64,000 bases of DNA from Punica granatum (taxonomy: Eukaryota > Streptophyta > Magnoliopsida > Myrtales > Lythraceae), in contig NC_045129.1 of the NCBI RefSeq assembly GCF_007655135.1, positions 20,372,274-20,436,273 of the forward strand, in the 5' to 3' direction. A program made the translations under genes and the position numbers. Below, one piece after another: positions 20,971 to 32,099 of this stretch (position 1 is its first letter; each line of letters opens with the position of its first letter). The notes below the pieces were generated by a model. That model had not been told where the DNA came from and searched no databases. It was given only the letters and a program-made list of their open reading frames with translations.

Positions 20971-21333
20971 TAAGATTGTATTTGATTTTAAAATTGAGTA
21001 GAGTTGAGTTTTGATTTTAACTGATTTATAATGATTATGTTATTGAATTGTGATAAAAAGTGTGAAACAGTAATGAATAGTTGAGAGAAAGTAATAATTG
21101 TATTGTTAAATTGTGAAAAAAAGTAATGAATAGTTGAGAGAAAGTAATGATTATGTTGTTGAATTATGAAAAAAGTAATGAATAGTTGAGAGAATTTAGT
21201 ATTAAAAATTAATTTAAATGATTAAAAAAATTTAAAAAAAAGGAAAAAATAATAATTGTACTGTTAAATTAAAAATAAGTGAGATTAAATTGAATAGAGT
21301 TAAGTAATTTTCTGAAACCAAACCCGCCTTTAA
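20971..21333. mobile_element. AT-rich MITE flanked by TAA, copy 1 of a dispersed family
   Basis: The element spans 20974-21330 between TAA at 20971-20973 and TAA at 21331-21333. The ends are g(a/g)ttgt(a/g)tttg and its imperfect inverse ccaaacccgcc. The inside repeats the phrase agtaatgaatagttgagaga. Related copies are at 27787-28148 (inverted), 37130-37420, 49526-49788 (inverted) and 59070-59350. A three-base TAA duplication fits PIF/Harbinger-type MITEs. Confidence 0.6.
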
Positions 21334-21359
21334 TAATCTCAAAATATACTTCCACAATA

Positions 21360-21520
21360 CACTCAAGCTCACACGCACACGCACACGCACACGCACACTC
21401 TCACTCCAACTCTCTGTTACTCCTTCCTCACTCTCTGCCTTGTGCTTGTGTGTGTGTGTGTGTGTGTTGTCCTTGCATAGAGCCACCTACGCTACAACTG
21501 TATATATATAGACGTATGTC
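21360..21520. repeat. CA/TG-rich microsatellites and LTR promoter area
   Basis: A run of (CACACG)n lies at about 21366-21400 and (TG)n at 21446-21468, with a tatatata box at about 21500-21510 (minus-strand TATA for the Copia-like LTR). Confidence 0.5.
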
Positions 21521-21804
21521 GGTGGATTTACCGCCACACTTCACCGCCGATCTCCTTCTATCTTCTTCTACTTCTAGACTTTTCTTTTTTTCATTTTCTT
21601 CTAGATATTTCTAAATTATCCTACATTGGTCCCTATACTATATCTAGATTTTTCTTTGTTTCTCCCTTGATACTTCTAGATAATTACATAAAGACCCTTA
21701 TACTATCTAGATTGTTCATTCTTATTATTCTAGACTTCTAGAAATTTCCGAATTCTTCTAGATACTTCCTCAAAGAATTTGTGTTGATTTCCAACACTCC
21801 CCCT

Positions 21805-23226
21805 CAACACTAATTCTTTATGCCAATGTTGTCCGGGATCATAGTTGGTCCCTTGCACTGAAGTCATGTCAATGTACGTAGCATTAGGCCCCCTTAATCG
21901 GCTTGATCTTATCCACCCTGATCGTGACTCTCCTTTTGGGTCCTCTTCTCGTGAGCTCTCTTGCTCTTGTGGTCTTACATAAACACCTGTCTTCCAAGAA
22001 TAAGCGTTCTTAGGCGATTGTATTGGTGCTTTAACATCTTCAACTTCCTTGTTTTCCGGTTGCTCTCCCATTTTCTCTTCTACCGAATACTATTTTGCCT
22101 CTTCAGAGCTTGGCAACTCCTCCTGCTGCTTTTCTTCTGTCAAAATGGTAATGCCATCCTCGAAATTTTCTACTCCCTTTTCGGTGATTCTTGGGGGCTT
22201 TGGACGCTCCATTACTTCTGGATTTTCTTCAAAACTTTCTTCTTCTTCATCTCCTTCGATTATACTCACCATCGCTATCTCATTAATTTCCGAGATAGCT
22301 TCCTTCGGTTCTGCTACCGATTCTACTACCGTGAACAATACTTGGATCTCCCAGTCTTCTTCTTCTTCTCCACAAATCTCATCTTCTCGTTGGGCCACAT
22401 TTGCCGTGTTGCTTTTAACTTCTTTCTTCTTGCTCCAACAATCCCACGCAAAATGGCCCTTCTTGCCGCATTTATAGCAGACCATGTTGCGCCTTCTGGA
22501 CTTGTACTCCTGGCCTTCATTCTCTTGGTCTCCACGGTCTTGGCTTTGATGAGCTGCCCCTGCTCAGAAGCTCTTTTCCTGGGGCTTTTTTCTGCTTCTC
22601 CTCTCACTGCTATATAAAGCTTCTTCTTCGCTTTTTAAAGAAACTCCAGCCATTTGTTGTGCTAGAGTCTCCTGATTAACGAGAAATTCTCGAGGTCCTC
22701 CACTGATGGTTGGACTGCCCACTCCTGGACTGCGGCAATAAAACTCCTATACCCAGGCCTTAATCCTTGAATTATTATCTTTCGCATCCTTCCTTCATTA
22801 ATTTTTGACTCGGGATCCAACTCCGTTATCTACAATTTGACTTAATCTCAGTGAAATATTGATTAATACCCATATCTCCTTGTTTAAGCCCCATTAAATC
22901 ATTTTTTAATAATTGCAACCTCATATCATTCTTCTTCGCAAACCTCGTGGCTAAAATATCCCGAGCCTCTTTAAGAGTAGCGTTGTACGTGATATGTTAT
23001 AGCATATCTTCCTCGATCGACACCTTAATTGCAAACATGGCCTTCCCGGCCTTGATCTTCCACTTCCTAAGTACCGTGATATCTTCGGTGGGTGGTGTGG
23101 TCTCAGTATCACCAACGATCTGCCAAAGACCTTGGCCCAATAAATATAATTCCTACACATTTTCCATGTGCTATAATTCTGATTGCTTAATTTCTTCACG
23201 CTGTCGATCGTATTGAACTCCACCAT
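21805..23226 (-). pseudogene. Copia-type gag (UBN2 family) with zinc knuckle, frameshifted
   Basis: It starts at 23226 with a KLSNQNYSTWK motif typical of Copia gag. It continues across several frameshifts through a WKIKAGKAMFAIK-like segment (about 23060) and a GLRPGYRSFIAAVQ-like segment (about 22750). The CCHC knuckle C-x2-C-x4-H-x4-C lies near 22480-22440, and an acidic tail follows to about 21805. It would bind element RNA and build particles. No pol follows. The unrelated 218-codon plus-strand ORF across it is an antisense shadow. Confidence 0.75.
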
Positions 23227-23532
23227 ATCTGTTGCATAGACTTCTTACGTGCTTGCGATTGTCCCAGACCTATAACTCACAGTCCCTGACTGGTGTCAAT
23301 CGTAGCACTTCCCCTCGGTCCCTCACCAATTTCTTGGCTTCGATAGAACCTCCTCCGAGTCTGATCCCTAACCGACTCAACTCCAGTAGAGTCTCCCTTA
23401 ACAACGGTTCCCGACTGTCCTCACCTCAGAAGCACCTCGGTCCCCGGTCGAACTCGCACTGGGACAAAGCGTCGATCCTTCGGTGGCATCTTAATCCCTG
23501 ATCGACCCGCTCTGATACCAATTGTAGGTGCT

Positions 23533-24080
23533 TTTCTAACATATAGTTCTCCACAGCTGATGCATATGTTTTATACCTCTGTGCCTCTTGCCAAAATGGA
23601 TTCATGACTTAATTATTGTACAATATGTGGATCGAGACAATCCTATCATGATTGATATAAGTTTAGTGCTTTGATTGATCAACGATTCGCGACACTATCT
23701 ACTAACAAGGTGTGCATTGCAGTATTGCATCATATACAAACTCATTTTATTTGCAGGCTAAGAAGGTGATATCTCTATTCTCTGAGATAAGGAGGTGGTC
23801 CTAGTCCCCCCAACGATCTAGGCAAGAAGATTAAAGAAGTTGTGACTGAAAAATGCTCTTGACTCTTAGGGGGCAACCGCGAGAGAGCGCCATTTCGCCA
23901 AGACCTCACGGTCCAAACAACTTAAGACCACCTAGGGAGGCAACCGCGAGCAAGCGCAATGGTGTTAAGACCTCGTAGTCGAAACAAATTAAGACCCCCC
24001 AGAGGCAACATTGTTTTGGTCATTGTCAACATCAATTGTTTACATAAAAAAGGTTCCTTTGGTCTCTCCCTCCTTTTTGC
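23533..24080. other. Non-coding, unassigned
   Basis: No gene is seen. Two similar phrases (ggcaaccgcgag followed by -agcgc) lie near 23873 and 23940, each followed by aagacct. Confidence 0.3.
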
Positions 24081-25250
24081 TACTCGTCTCCGAGTCGCCT
24101 TCAGAGCATACGTTCTTACTGCACAGACTTTCGATTCTCGTGTTCTTGGTAGCTATAGAAAGCTTATACATAGTACTACTACTTAGGATCAAGTTTCGGG
24201 CAAAAAGCAAAGAAACAAGTTAGAAAAATGTTGTTGAAATTCGTATTTTACTTACAATGTGAAAATTTCGGAGAGCGATATCTTTCAAACCATGTAACAA
24301 AATTACAGGCCGTCAAGTGATGTGCTTTCCTTACGATTTGAGGAATCTGTCTATATAATTTTTTGGAACAATATTAACTTTATAAGAACTTGTTCCTGTA
24401 TTTTAGAGAGATAAAACTTTATGGGTCATTAACGGTAAATTCTTATAGAGTCAATATTGGACCAAAAATTTATATAGACAGATTTTGATGCGAACCTCGA
24501 CGAACCTTCCGCGAGACCCAACAACAATAGAATGAGATCAAACCCGGGATCGTCCAATGAAAGTTTCAAGGGTAGGGAATATTGAGCTGATAACTATAAA
24601 GAGCCACAAACCAATATTATAAACGAAATATTGACCTGCTAGCTTTAAAGAGCTAGAAACTAATATTATTAATGTCGGGAATCACAAGTTATCACACTTG
24701 CAATATCTGCAAAGTTGCTGAGCAACAGATCGGAGAAAATCTCTCTCACAAAGTTGAATGAAAACTTATCTGTCTTTTCTAGGGAGGCCACATGCCTATT
24801 TATAGAGAGATTCTAGCTGATAACTTAAATGGGCTAATGGGCTTGGCTAAAATAAATTTTAAGTGTAATGAGCCCAAAATGAAATAGGCCAAAGTTATTG
24901 AAAAATAACTAAATTCAGCTCTTTGAACTTGGATCATCTTTTAAATAGATTTCTAAGATATGAACGGCCGCGGCCTCTTGTTCCACATGCAGCCCGCCTG
25001 AGAGCTCGACTTCTCCTCTATGGATATGCAGTAACAGCCTTTGCATGGCTTGTTGAATTCGCTTGGTTTGTGCTCTTGTACTTGCTATAGCTGGCACATG
25101 CTTATCCCAAAGTTCGCCTTCATGCCCAACCCTATAATCCTGGGATTCTTCCTCATGCCCCTACGAAGGGTCCTCTAGCTGGATCATATCATTCCCCCTC
25201 TTTTCAAAAGGATTCGTCCTCGAATCTATGACAACCGACTTGATGGATGA

Positions 25251-25712
25251 CTATTCTGGGGGCATTTGCTCGAGAAAGACATTCTTGAATTCCTCACTTT
25301 TCTCGCCAATGGAATGCTTGATTTGAAGTTGCTCTTCATCCATTTGGTTAGGTGGAAGCGGCAGTAGCGTTGCGTTCCGACCATCTCTGTCTAGGAATTG
25401 AGAAGCAATATGACCATTCTCTTTGCTGTTGGGTTGAAACTTGGTTGTGGGTTTCTCTTTTATTGGATTCAAGGCTATTTTCTCTTCCTTCTCCGTCGAA
25501 GAACCCCACTTCAATTTACAAGATTATGCACCAGAAGCTTCGTCATAACCATCTAGCAACTGTTCAATCCGCTTGTCTCGCATTTCTAACCAATCATAAA
25601 TCAAATCAACCATCACATTCATGCGCTCAAATTGTTGCGGCATATCTCGGATCATCATGTTGTAATCAGTTCCTCCGTTATTCTGATTATTTTCACTGCC
25701 TTCTTGTGGCAT
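25251..25712 (-). pseudogene. Short gag-like remnant inside the LTR element
   Basis: Two short minus-strand frames, 25712-25524 (starting MPQEGSENNQ, with a QQFERMNVMVDLIYDWLEMRD segment typical of gypsy gag starts) and 25514-25251. Neither holds a zinc knuckle or pol motif. This may be all the coding sequence the element ever had. Confidence 0.45.
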
Positions 25713-26379
25713 GATGAAATCTGCAAGTGAAACTTTAGAAAATAGAAATGGACCTTACAACCACTCGCTCATGTGTTTGCACTCAGATTAATGTCACTCA
25801 ACACTCGTGTTTTACTCAATTTTAGGCTTTTACCCTCTGATATACTCACAACTCTTGCCTTTTTCTTCTCTCTAGATTTTCTCCTCAAAGTTCCTAAGAA
25901 ACTAAGCAATTCAGTCGCAAGAGTAAAATCAGTTGATTAGCCCAAATCACTTATAATAATTGATTTCAGAAATTGAATCAAATTTAGGATTCAAATCTAA
26001 ATGAGAAATGAAATAATGTGGTAGATGAAGTTAACGAAATAACTGAGATGTACAAGGAAGATTTGTGGGAATAAGGAAACAAGAGATTTATGGAAAGTAT
26101 CGAAATGGAAGTAACAAATGATTCTACGAAACAAGGAAGGAATATGATAGAAAAATATTCAATTGAAAGGAAACAATAGTAGATTTCCCAATTGCACTTA
26201 ATATGCTAGTGGTCCATCAAAGTAAACAAGAATATATAAAGGAATGTAATTCAGGGATAATGGTAGATATGGAAGAAAATAATCGGAAACTTTTGGAATT
26301 CCCTACTTCACTTGATTAGCAGTGATAACTAAGGAAGCTTCTTCCACGCGAAAAGTAAAGATTTCACAAACAATTGCTC

Positions 26380-26495
26380 TTTCCTTTCTTTTTTTTTCGA
26401 CTTTTTTCTTCTTTTTTTCCTTTTTTTTTCTCTATATTTTTTTGGGACGAATTTTCTTTTTCCTTTTTCTTTTTTATTTTTTTTGGACCTCCAAT
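26380..26495. repeat. T-rich low-complexity tract
   Basis: A pyrimidine-rich run of t and c (about 26380-26490) in the leader of the LTR element. Not coding. Confidence 0.6.
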
Positions 26496-27786
26496 AAGAT
26501 AAATTGAAATTTTAGGGTTCTTCAGGACAGTTGGAATCAGATAACAAAATCACAACTTCTATCAACGATTTACGAACCCTAAGAACAATGGATAACAAAA
26601 AACGAAATAAGATAGATGAAACCTGGATTGAAGCCAAAGCTTTGATACCAAATGATGCGAACCTCAACGAACCTGCCACGAGACCCAACAACAATAGAAT
26701 GAGATCAAACCCGGGATCGTCCAATGAAGGTTTCAAGGATAGGGAATATTGATCCGATGACTATAAAGAGCCACAAACCAATATTATAAACGGAATATTG
26801 ACCCGCTAGCTTTAAAGAGCTAGAAACCAATATTATAAATGTCGGGAATCACAAGTTATCACACTTGTAATATCTGCAAAGTTGCTGAGCAACAGCTCGG
26901 AGAAAATCTCTCTCACACAGTTGAATGAAAACTGATCTGTCATTTCTAGGGAGGCCACATGCCTATTTATAGAGAGATTCTAGCTGATAACCTAAATGGG
27001 CTAATGGGCTTGGCTAAAATAAATCTTAAGTGTAATGATCCCAAATGAAATAGGCATAAGTTATTGAAAAACAACTAAATTCAGCTCTTTGAACTGGGAT
27101 AATCTTTTAAATAGATTTCTAGGATATGAACGGTCGTGGCTTCTTGTTCCACATGCAACCCGCCCGAGAACTCGACTTCTCCTCTATGGACATGCAATAA
27201 CAGTCTTTGCATGGCTTGTTGGATTCCATTGGTTCATGCTCTTGTACTTGCTATAGGTGGCACATGCTTATCCCAAATCTCGCCTTCATGCCCGACCCTG
27301 TCATCCTGGGATTCTTCCTCATGCCCCTGCGAAGGGTCCTCTAGATGGATCATATCAGATTTACCATATTGTAACGAAGTTACAGCACTTGACTGTTCGT
27401 AATTTCGTTGCACGGTTTGAAAGATATCGCTCTCCGAAATATTTGTCTTGTGAGTGAAAACCAAATTTCAACTGCATTTTTCTAGCTTGTTTCTTTGCTT
27501 TTGATGCACCACAGATCACAGTTTCTCAAGCCTAAATCTGAAATGAGATTCGAATGGAATATATCACGTCTAAACACGACGAATAACACCCAAAAGAACC
27601 ATGATAAAAAGAGAAATCTCTCAACTTTATCAAAGAAGTATTATTATTCTTGAGATATAGAGTTATAGTTTTCTGTTGCAATGAGATGGACGACATATAT
27701 ATAGTCCTAAGACAACTAAGAATACACTAAAATAAGAAATTATAATCTAGCTCTTACTATGTAACTTCCTGAAACAAAACATGTCA

Positions 27787-28148
27787 GGGCGTTTGGCTTT
27801 AAATTTTTTTTTAACTCTACTCAACTCATCTTCAATTCAATCTTTTTTTTTCAATTTTTTAACCATTCAATTTAATTTTTAATATTAAATTCTCTCAACT
27901 ATTCATTACTTTTTTCACAATTCAATAACACAATCATTACTTTATCTCAACTATTCACTACTTTTTCCACAATTGAATGACATAATCATTACTTTATCTC
28001 AACTATTCATTACTTTTTTCACAATTGAATGACATAATCATTACTTTCTCTCAACTATTAATTATTTTTTCATAATTTTTCTCATAATTCAACACAATCA
28101 TTACAAACCAATTAAAACCAAAACCCAACTCTAAAACCGAACACAACC
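27787..28148. mobile_element. AT-rich MITE, inverted copy of the dispersed family
   Basis: It has a gggcgtttgg end at left and an accgaacacaacc end at right. The inside carries ctctcaactattcatta phrases, the reverse of the copy at 20974-21330. A target duplication is not clear here. Confidence 0.55.
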
Positions 28149-28589
28149 GTAATTGTTCCAAAATAGGAAACTTGAAACTCTTGACTAAAACTAAAATATG
28201 TAGTAATATCTAATTCTAAATATCAGTCTATCTAAATAAAATATACTACCTAATTAAGATTATAATTTTCCTATTCTATGGATCAAGACATCTCATTTTC
28301 CCTTTTCATATTACGAGAATATTTTCTTAATGTGTCCGAGATATACTGCTTTGAGTTTGGGCTTGTTGATATGGATTTAGGTTGAAAATCCTCCTTGTCA
28401 CTTTTTGCCTTGAAACTAGATATAAAGTAGTAGTGCTATGTATGAGCTTTCTATAACCACTAACTAAGAACACGAGAATCGGAGGTCTGAGCAATGAGAA
28501 CGAATACTTCAAAATTGGCTTGGAGGCAATAGTAGTAAAAAAGAGGGAGAGATTAGAGATAACATTTTGATGTATAGAATTGAGGTTAA

Positions 28590-29288
28590 TGTCAACACCC
28601 CGTTTTGGTTCACCGGCGCTCGGGAACCACCAAGGAGGACCCGACCACATTTCCCATTTATTGAAGGAGTCGCCTCTGACTATCCCTCGATACATTCACT
28701 GCTTTTGAACTCGGGGCATCTCTTCAATTTAAATTTAATTTTATAATTTAAAAAAAAATGCTCTACGAGAAGTTTTCAGCCTTTACATGCGTCAAGTTCG
28801 ATTTTCAAATTCCGAAACAAAACTCGAGGACGAAAAATATTTTTTCTACATAATATTGATTCTCAAATTTTTCTGAACGTAATTGTGATTTCAGATTATT
28901 TTTCGGATGTCCGATTAGAGAGATAGGAATTTCAAGCCTTACGTGCATCAATTTCGATTTTCTTTTCAAAATTCGGGACGATACTCGAGATTGAAAAATA
29001 ATATTCTACATAATGTTGATTCGCGAATTTTTCTTAACGCAATGGTGATCCCGAATTATTTGTCAGTTGTCCTATTGAAGAGACGAGGATTTCAGAAATA
29101 ATCGAGCAATTACAATCGACGCTTGTCGGAGGTTCGACGTCGATTTTTATCCAGATTCGATCTTCGACGATGCAAACTGGAATTCTCATAGAGCCGATTA
29201 TTCGTTGAATTTTTTCAATTTCGAAATATTCGTTTGGAATTTCGATGAGCGCCAAGAAATTGAATTTCGCCCGTACGAGAAAATCAAA

Positions 29289-29290
<2 letters not shown>
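28590..29290 (-). repeat. Second Tat-like LTR fragment, with internal ~160-bp repeat
   Basis: On the minus strand GGCGACTCC (28670-28678) follows sequence read as an LTR and leads to a ggtgttgaca phrase at 28590. Inside the LTR part, 28755-28915 is repeated in diverged form at 28920-29085 (tcgattttc, ctacataat and gttgattc phrases). No coding sequence is supported. Confidence 0.4.

Positions 29291-29291
<1 letters not shown>

Positions 29292-29342
<51 letters not shown>
29292..29342. repeat. TA dinucleotide microsatellite
   Basis: About 25 uninterrupted TA units. The plus-strand ORF that reads through it is spurious. Confidence 0.9.
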
Positions 29343-29345
<3 letters not shown>

Positions 29346-29499
29346 AAATGGACGGAGGGGGTCGGCCCCATGGCAAGTGGTCGACCCCCCTGCCACCTTA
29401 ACCTTCTTCTTGCTTGCTGCTTTCAACAGCTAGGGCCTTATGTTCTTTTCTTTTCTTTTTTCCTTATTTCTTCTTCTGCTTGTAAGCAAGTTGACTGAG

Positions 29500-30350
29500 C
29501 TTGCTACTTTGATTTCTTCGGTCACTTCCATCCCCTACAACTCCCTGCAAATTTGGTGATGCAAATCGTAAAACGACTTCAAGGGATCCAGTTCAAGTTT
29601 CAATTGGACCGATTACGCAAGCACGAGCAAAGAAGTTTAAAGATGAACTCAACGGCTTGATTCAAGAGGTTTGAGCTCAAGCAAATTCGTGGAGACCCAT
29701 TGGACATGAACCACGTGATCAATAAAGATGCATCAACATGATTCAAGCTCTAGAAGATTCTAACCAAGTCTATGATGCAGATGATTAACGCATGATAGTG
29801 CCATTTTCTAGAAGTTTCTAGAATATTTGTTGAAGATCAAAATAATATATCATCAGATTTGTTTAAAGTTTAAATCTGATGGAGATATTCTAGGAATATT
29901 TAGATTTCATATCTTTAGAGATTAAGTTATATCTCTATAGATACTTCAGATTTTATTTTCCTTACTTTACAATGAGACATGGCCAGATTAGGATTAGTTT
30001 TGGTGTATATATATTTATCTTGTCAATTTTTAAGAAAAAGAACATTTAGAAAATTGTGAGAGTATTCTCTTTGTTTCTTGAGAACTAATTCGAACTTATC
30101 GAAAATTTTCGTGGTGTTCATCATCGACTTATCAAATGGCTTTCCATCACCGTTTGTGGCGTTTTCCTATACCAAGGTTCTTATTTCACAATAAACAACG
30201 GGTTGAGGTCAATTATACCAAGGTTCTTGTTTATGTCGTAAACAATGGGTCGAAAGTTTGTCAACCAATTTTAATTAGAGAACGATCTTGGGATCCTTTT
30301 GCTCATCATTTTTTGCGGGAATCGCATCATTTGGATCCTGTAGCAAGCCC
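29500..30350 (+). pseudogene. Ty3/gypsy pol C-terminal tail and LTR fragment
   Basis: Frame 29554-29720 encodes a GPITQARAKKFKDELNGLIQEV segment, closely resembling the tail after integrase in plant Ty3/gypsy polyproteins. A TGA (29668-29674 area) breaks it. The following 600 bases have LTR character: a tatatatatt box near 30008 and a conserved-looking gtggcgttttcctataccaaggttctt phrase. The last is partly repeated 50 bases later. The element is not otherwise preserved. Confidence 0.5.
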
Positions 30351-31185
30351 TCACACCTCTCATCATCTTTTATATCCTTCTTTCGTTTTCTTTTCCTTTT
30401 CTTCTTCAATTTCCTAAAAGTGGAGACCTACTCCTTCTCCTGCTCTAGCCTTGGCTCACGCCCATTCCCTGTTGTTTCCTCAGCTGCACCAAACTTCATC
30501 ATCTTCTGCTGCTTCCTTCCTCCCACTGGTTCATGCAAGTTACCCTGCAACTCTCTACTTCTTCTATTGCAAATCCACCTTCCTTAATGCGACAATCACC
30601 ATCACAAACTATCAGCCTCTTCTCCATCACGCCACCTTCCATCTCCTATGCTCCCTCCATCTCTCGTGGCCAAAGACAACAGTAGACAGAAATAGACATA
30701 TAGAAACACACGCACCAGCTCATCCTTCTGGCTCCACTCAAGACACAACAATAGCAAACCAGTCCAGACGACTAGCTTTCTGGCTCTCGGTTTCTCCCTC
30801 TCAACTTCTCCTAACCAGTAGAAATAGCCCCGCGACCTCTCCAGCTAATCTCGATCACCAAACTTCACTTCTACTCTATTTGGTTCTCCCGAGCAAAAGA
30901 CACCAACTTAACGGCCACCATCACCAACACACATTCTCTCTATATCTCTTTCTCTCTCTCTGCCTGCAACAGCCCCATACCAAGACAGACAAAAAACACA
31001 AAATTCCCTCGGCTTCTTCCACCTCAGCTCCCTCTCTTCCTCATGGTTTCTATCTCAACTTATCATTAACATCATCAACATATTCTCTCTGCCTCCCTCT
31101 GCTTCTTTGATCCTTATCGTGTAGCAATTTCTGCAACCACTGAGGCCACCAATGCAGTTTTCACAAGCTGATGGCGCCAAAACTA
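30350..31185 (+). other. C/T-rich non-coding stretch
   Basis: A pyrimidine-rich region that stays open for 219 codons (30451-31110) because it lacks purines. The product is Ser/His/Leu/Thr-rich without domains. I do not call it a gene. Confidence 0.4.
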
Positions 31186-31189
31186 GTCA

Positions 31190-31730
31190 GCGAGATTTGA
31201 GTGCCCTAGTCTTGGGGGATTCATTTTTGAATCAAATGGATGGTGTGGATTAGTTTGATTCAAATCTTCAAGAAGCGACAATTACCGAAAAAAGATTTGA
31301 AGGAAAGATAATTTTGGATTCCAAGGAGAAGCTTGAGTTCTACCGCACAAAAAATACAAGATCTTGTTCTATTTGAGAGCATATGTGACAACAAGCTGAA
31401 TGAGATTACTGAGAGGGCGACTATAGATAAATGAGAAGCTGAGTTACTTGCCAAAAAGTATGAAGAGAAGTACAAGCAAGTCGCTGAAATAGCATCCATA
31501 TTGACTGTTAAGGAGGCAACGTTTTGGGACATTCAGAAGAGGAGGATGGAGTTGCAGCAAGCCATTGTTAAGATGGAATAACGCGGCAGTGATGACGGTA
31601 TTCTTCAGGTCCGAGCTAATCGCATTCAATTGGATCTTGACGAGATAATGAGGGGTCTAGTTGATCGCTGTAAGAAACTCGACATAGATGTCAAACCGAC
31701 GGCATTAACTGTGGTCCCTACTGCTCTGTT
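31190..31730 (+). pseudogene. Pseudogene fragment resembling an EH-domain/Pan1-like endocytosis protein C-terminal region
   Basis: The plus strand encodes a Lys/Glu-rich coiled-coil segment with the phrases KLEFYRTK, CDNKLNEITERA, AKKYEEKYKQVAEIAS and KKLDIDVKPTAL. These closely resemble the coiled-coil region near the C-terminus of plant EH-domain proteins (AtEH1/Pan1 type), which act in endocytosis at the plasma membrane. In-frame stops are TAG 31251-31253, TGA 31432-31434 and TAA 31579-31581. One frameshift lies near 31355 in an A-run. About 540 bp run without an intron, so this is one exon or a retrocopy. No EH or EF-hand domain is present. Identification is from remembered family features and is moderately sure. 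Confidence 0.65.
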
Positions 31731-32090
31731 GGTGCTTCTTCTTCCATCATTCCATCATGAGTTGCCACTGCGGATAGTGTTCCCTTTTGAGCTCTCCACT
31801 TAGCCACTACTGCTCCTCGAGTCTCGGCATTGTTGCAGCTCAATGCACTGCCTTACGGCCCCTCCTCAGTTGTCTTAGAGGTTCGGCGACACTCAGGACA
31901 GCCCCGAGTTCCATGAGCCAAGCTGTGGCTTGCCCTTCTCCTCCGTTTCAAGTTACTGCTACTTGCTGGTGCCTTTCTCAAGCTCCCCGAGCTCACCTTT
32001 GCCGCCCTCCCCATTCGTTGCTGCTGTTACTGAGCCTGCTCATCTCTTCCTGCTGCTGTGGATCCCCCAATAAGCTTGTTTCGTGAAGGG
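31731..32090 (+). other. Non-coding, unassigned
   Basis: A C/T-rich stretch with short frames (for example 31787-32086) and no recognisable domain. It may be flank brought along with the pseudogene. Confidence 0.25.
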
Positions 32091-32099
32091 TTCAAAGGT

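Larger units (their letters stand above)
20881..23532 (-). mobile_element. Gag-only Copia-like LTR element, 5' LTR lost
   Basis: On the minus strand: LTR end TGTAGGTGCT (plus strand 23523-23532), primer site TGGTATCAGAGC (23509-23520), gag, polypurine tract GAGGGGGAG (21796-21804) and 3' LTR (21795-20881). The same 10-base LTR end occurs at 20881-20890. The internal region is only 1.7 kb and lacks protease, integrase and RT, so the element is non-autonomous. Only the last ~10 bases of the 5' LTR remain. A MITE (20974-21330) sits inside the 3' LTR. Confidence 0.6.
24481..27362 (-). mobile_element. Complete short non-autonomous LTR retrotransposon with 5-bp target duplication
   Basis: LTRs at 24486-25191 (706 bp) and 26653-27357 (705 bp) start TGATGCGAACCTC and end GATCATATCA. 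The flanks are GATTT on both sides (24481-24485 and 27358-27362). On the minus strand, the primer site TGGTATCAAAGC lies next to the right LTR (26639-26650), and a polypurine tract (TTTTGAAAAGAGGGGGAA) lies next to the left one (about 25192-25209). The internal 1.46 kb has only gag-like scraps. The LTRs differ by several percent by eye, so the insertion is not recent. Confidence 0.88.
24100..28500. repeat. Long imperfect inverted repeat split by an LTR element and a MITE
   Basis: Left-arm pieces 24100-24225 and 24235-24350 reappear inverted at 28380-28500 and 27365-27500. Landmarks are ctttcaaacc with gagagcgatat (24275-24295 and 27405-27430) and gattctcgtgttctt (24130 and 28470). The space between the arms holds the LTR element 24486-27357, and the outer part of the right arm is separated by the MITE 27787-28148. 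It may be the remains of a transposon with long inverted ends; the family is not identified. Confidence 0.55.

Noticed and set aside
21961..22617. 218-codon plus-strand ORF rich in Phe, Leu and Ser
   Set aside because: Antisense to the Copia-type gag with its zinc knuckle; composition is that of a reverse-complement shadow.
30451..31110. 219-codon plus-strand ORF
   Set aside because: Open only because the stretch is pyrimidine-rich; no domain, start context or neighbour supports a gene.
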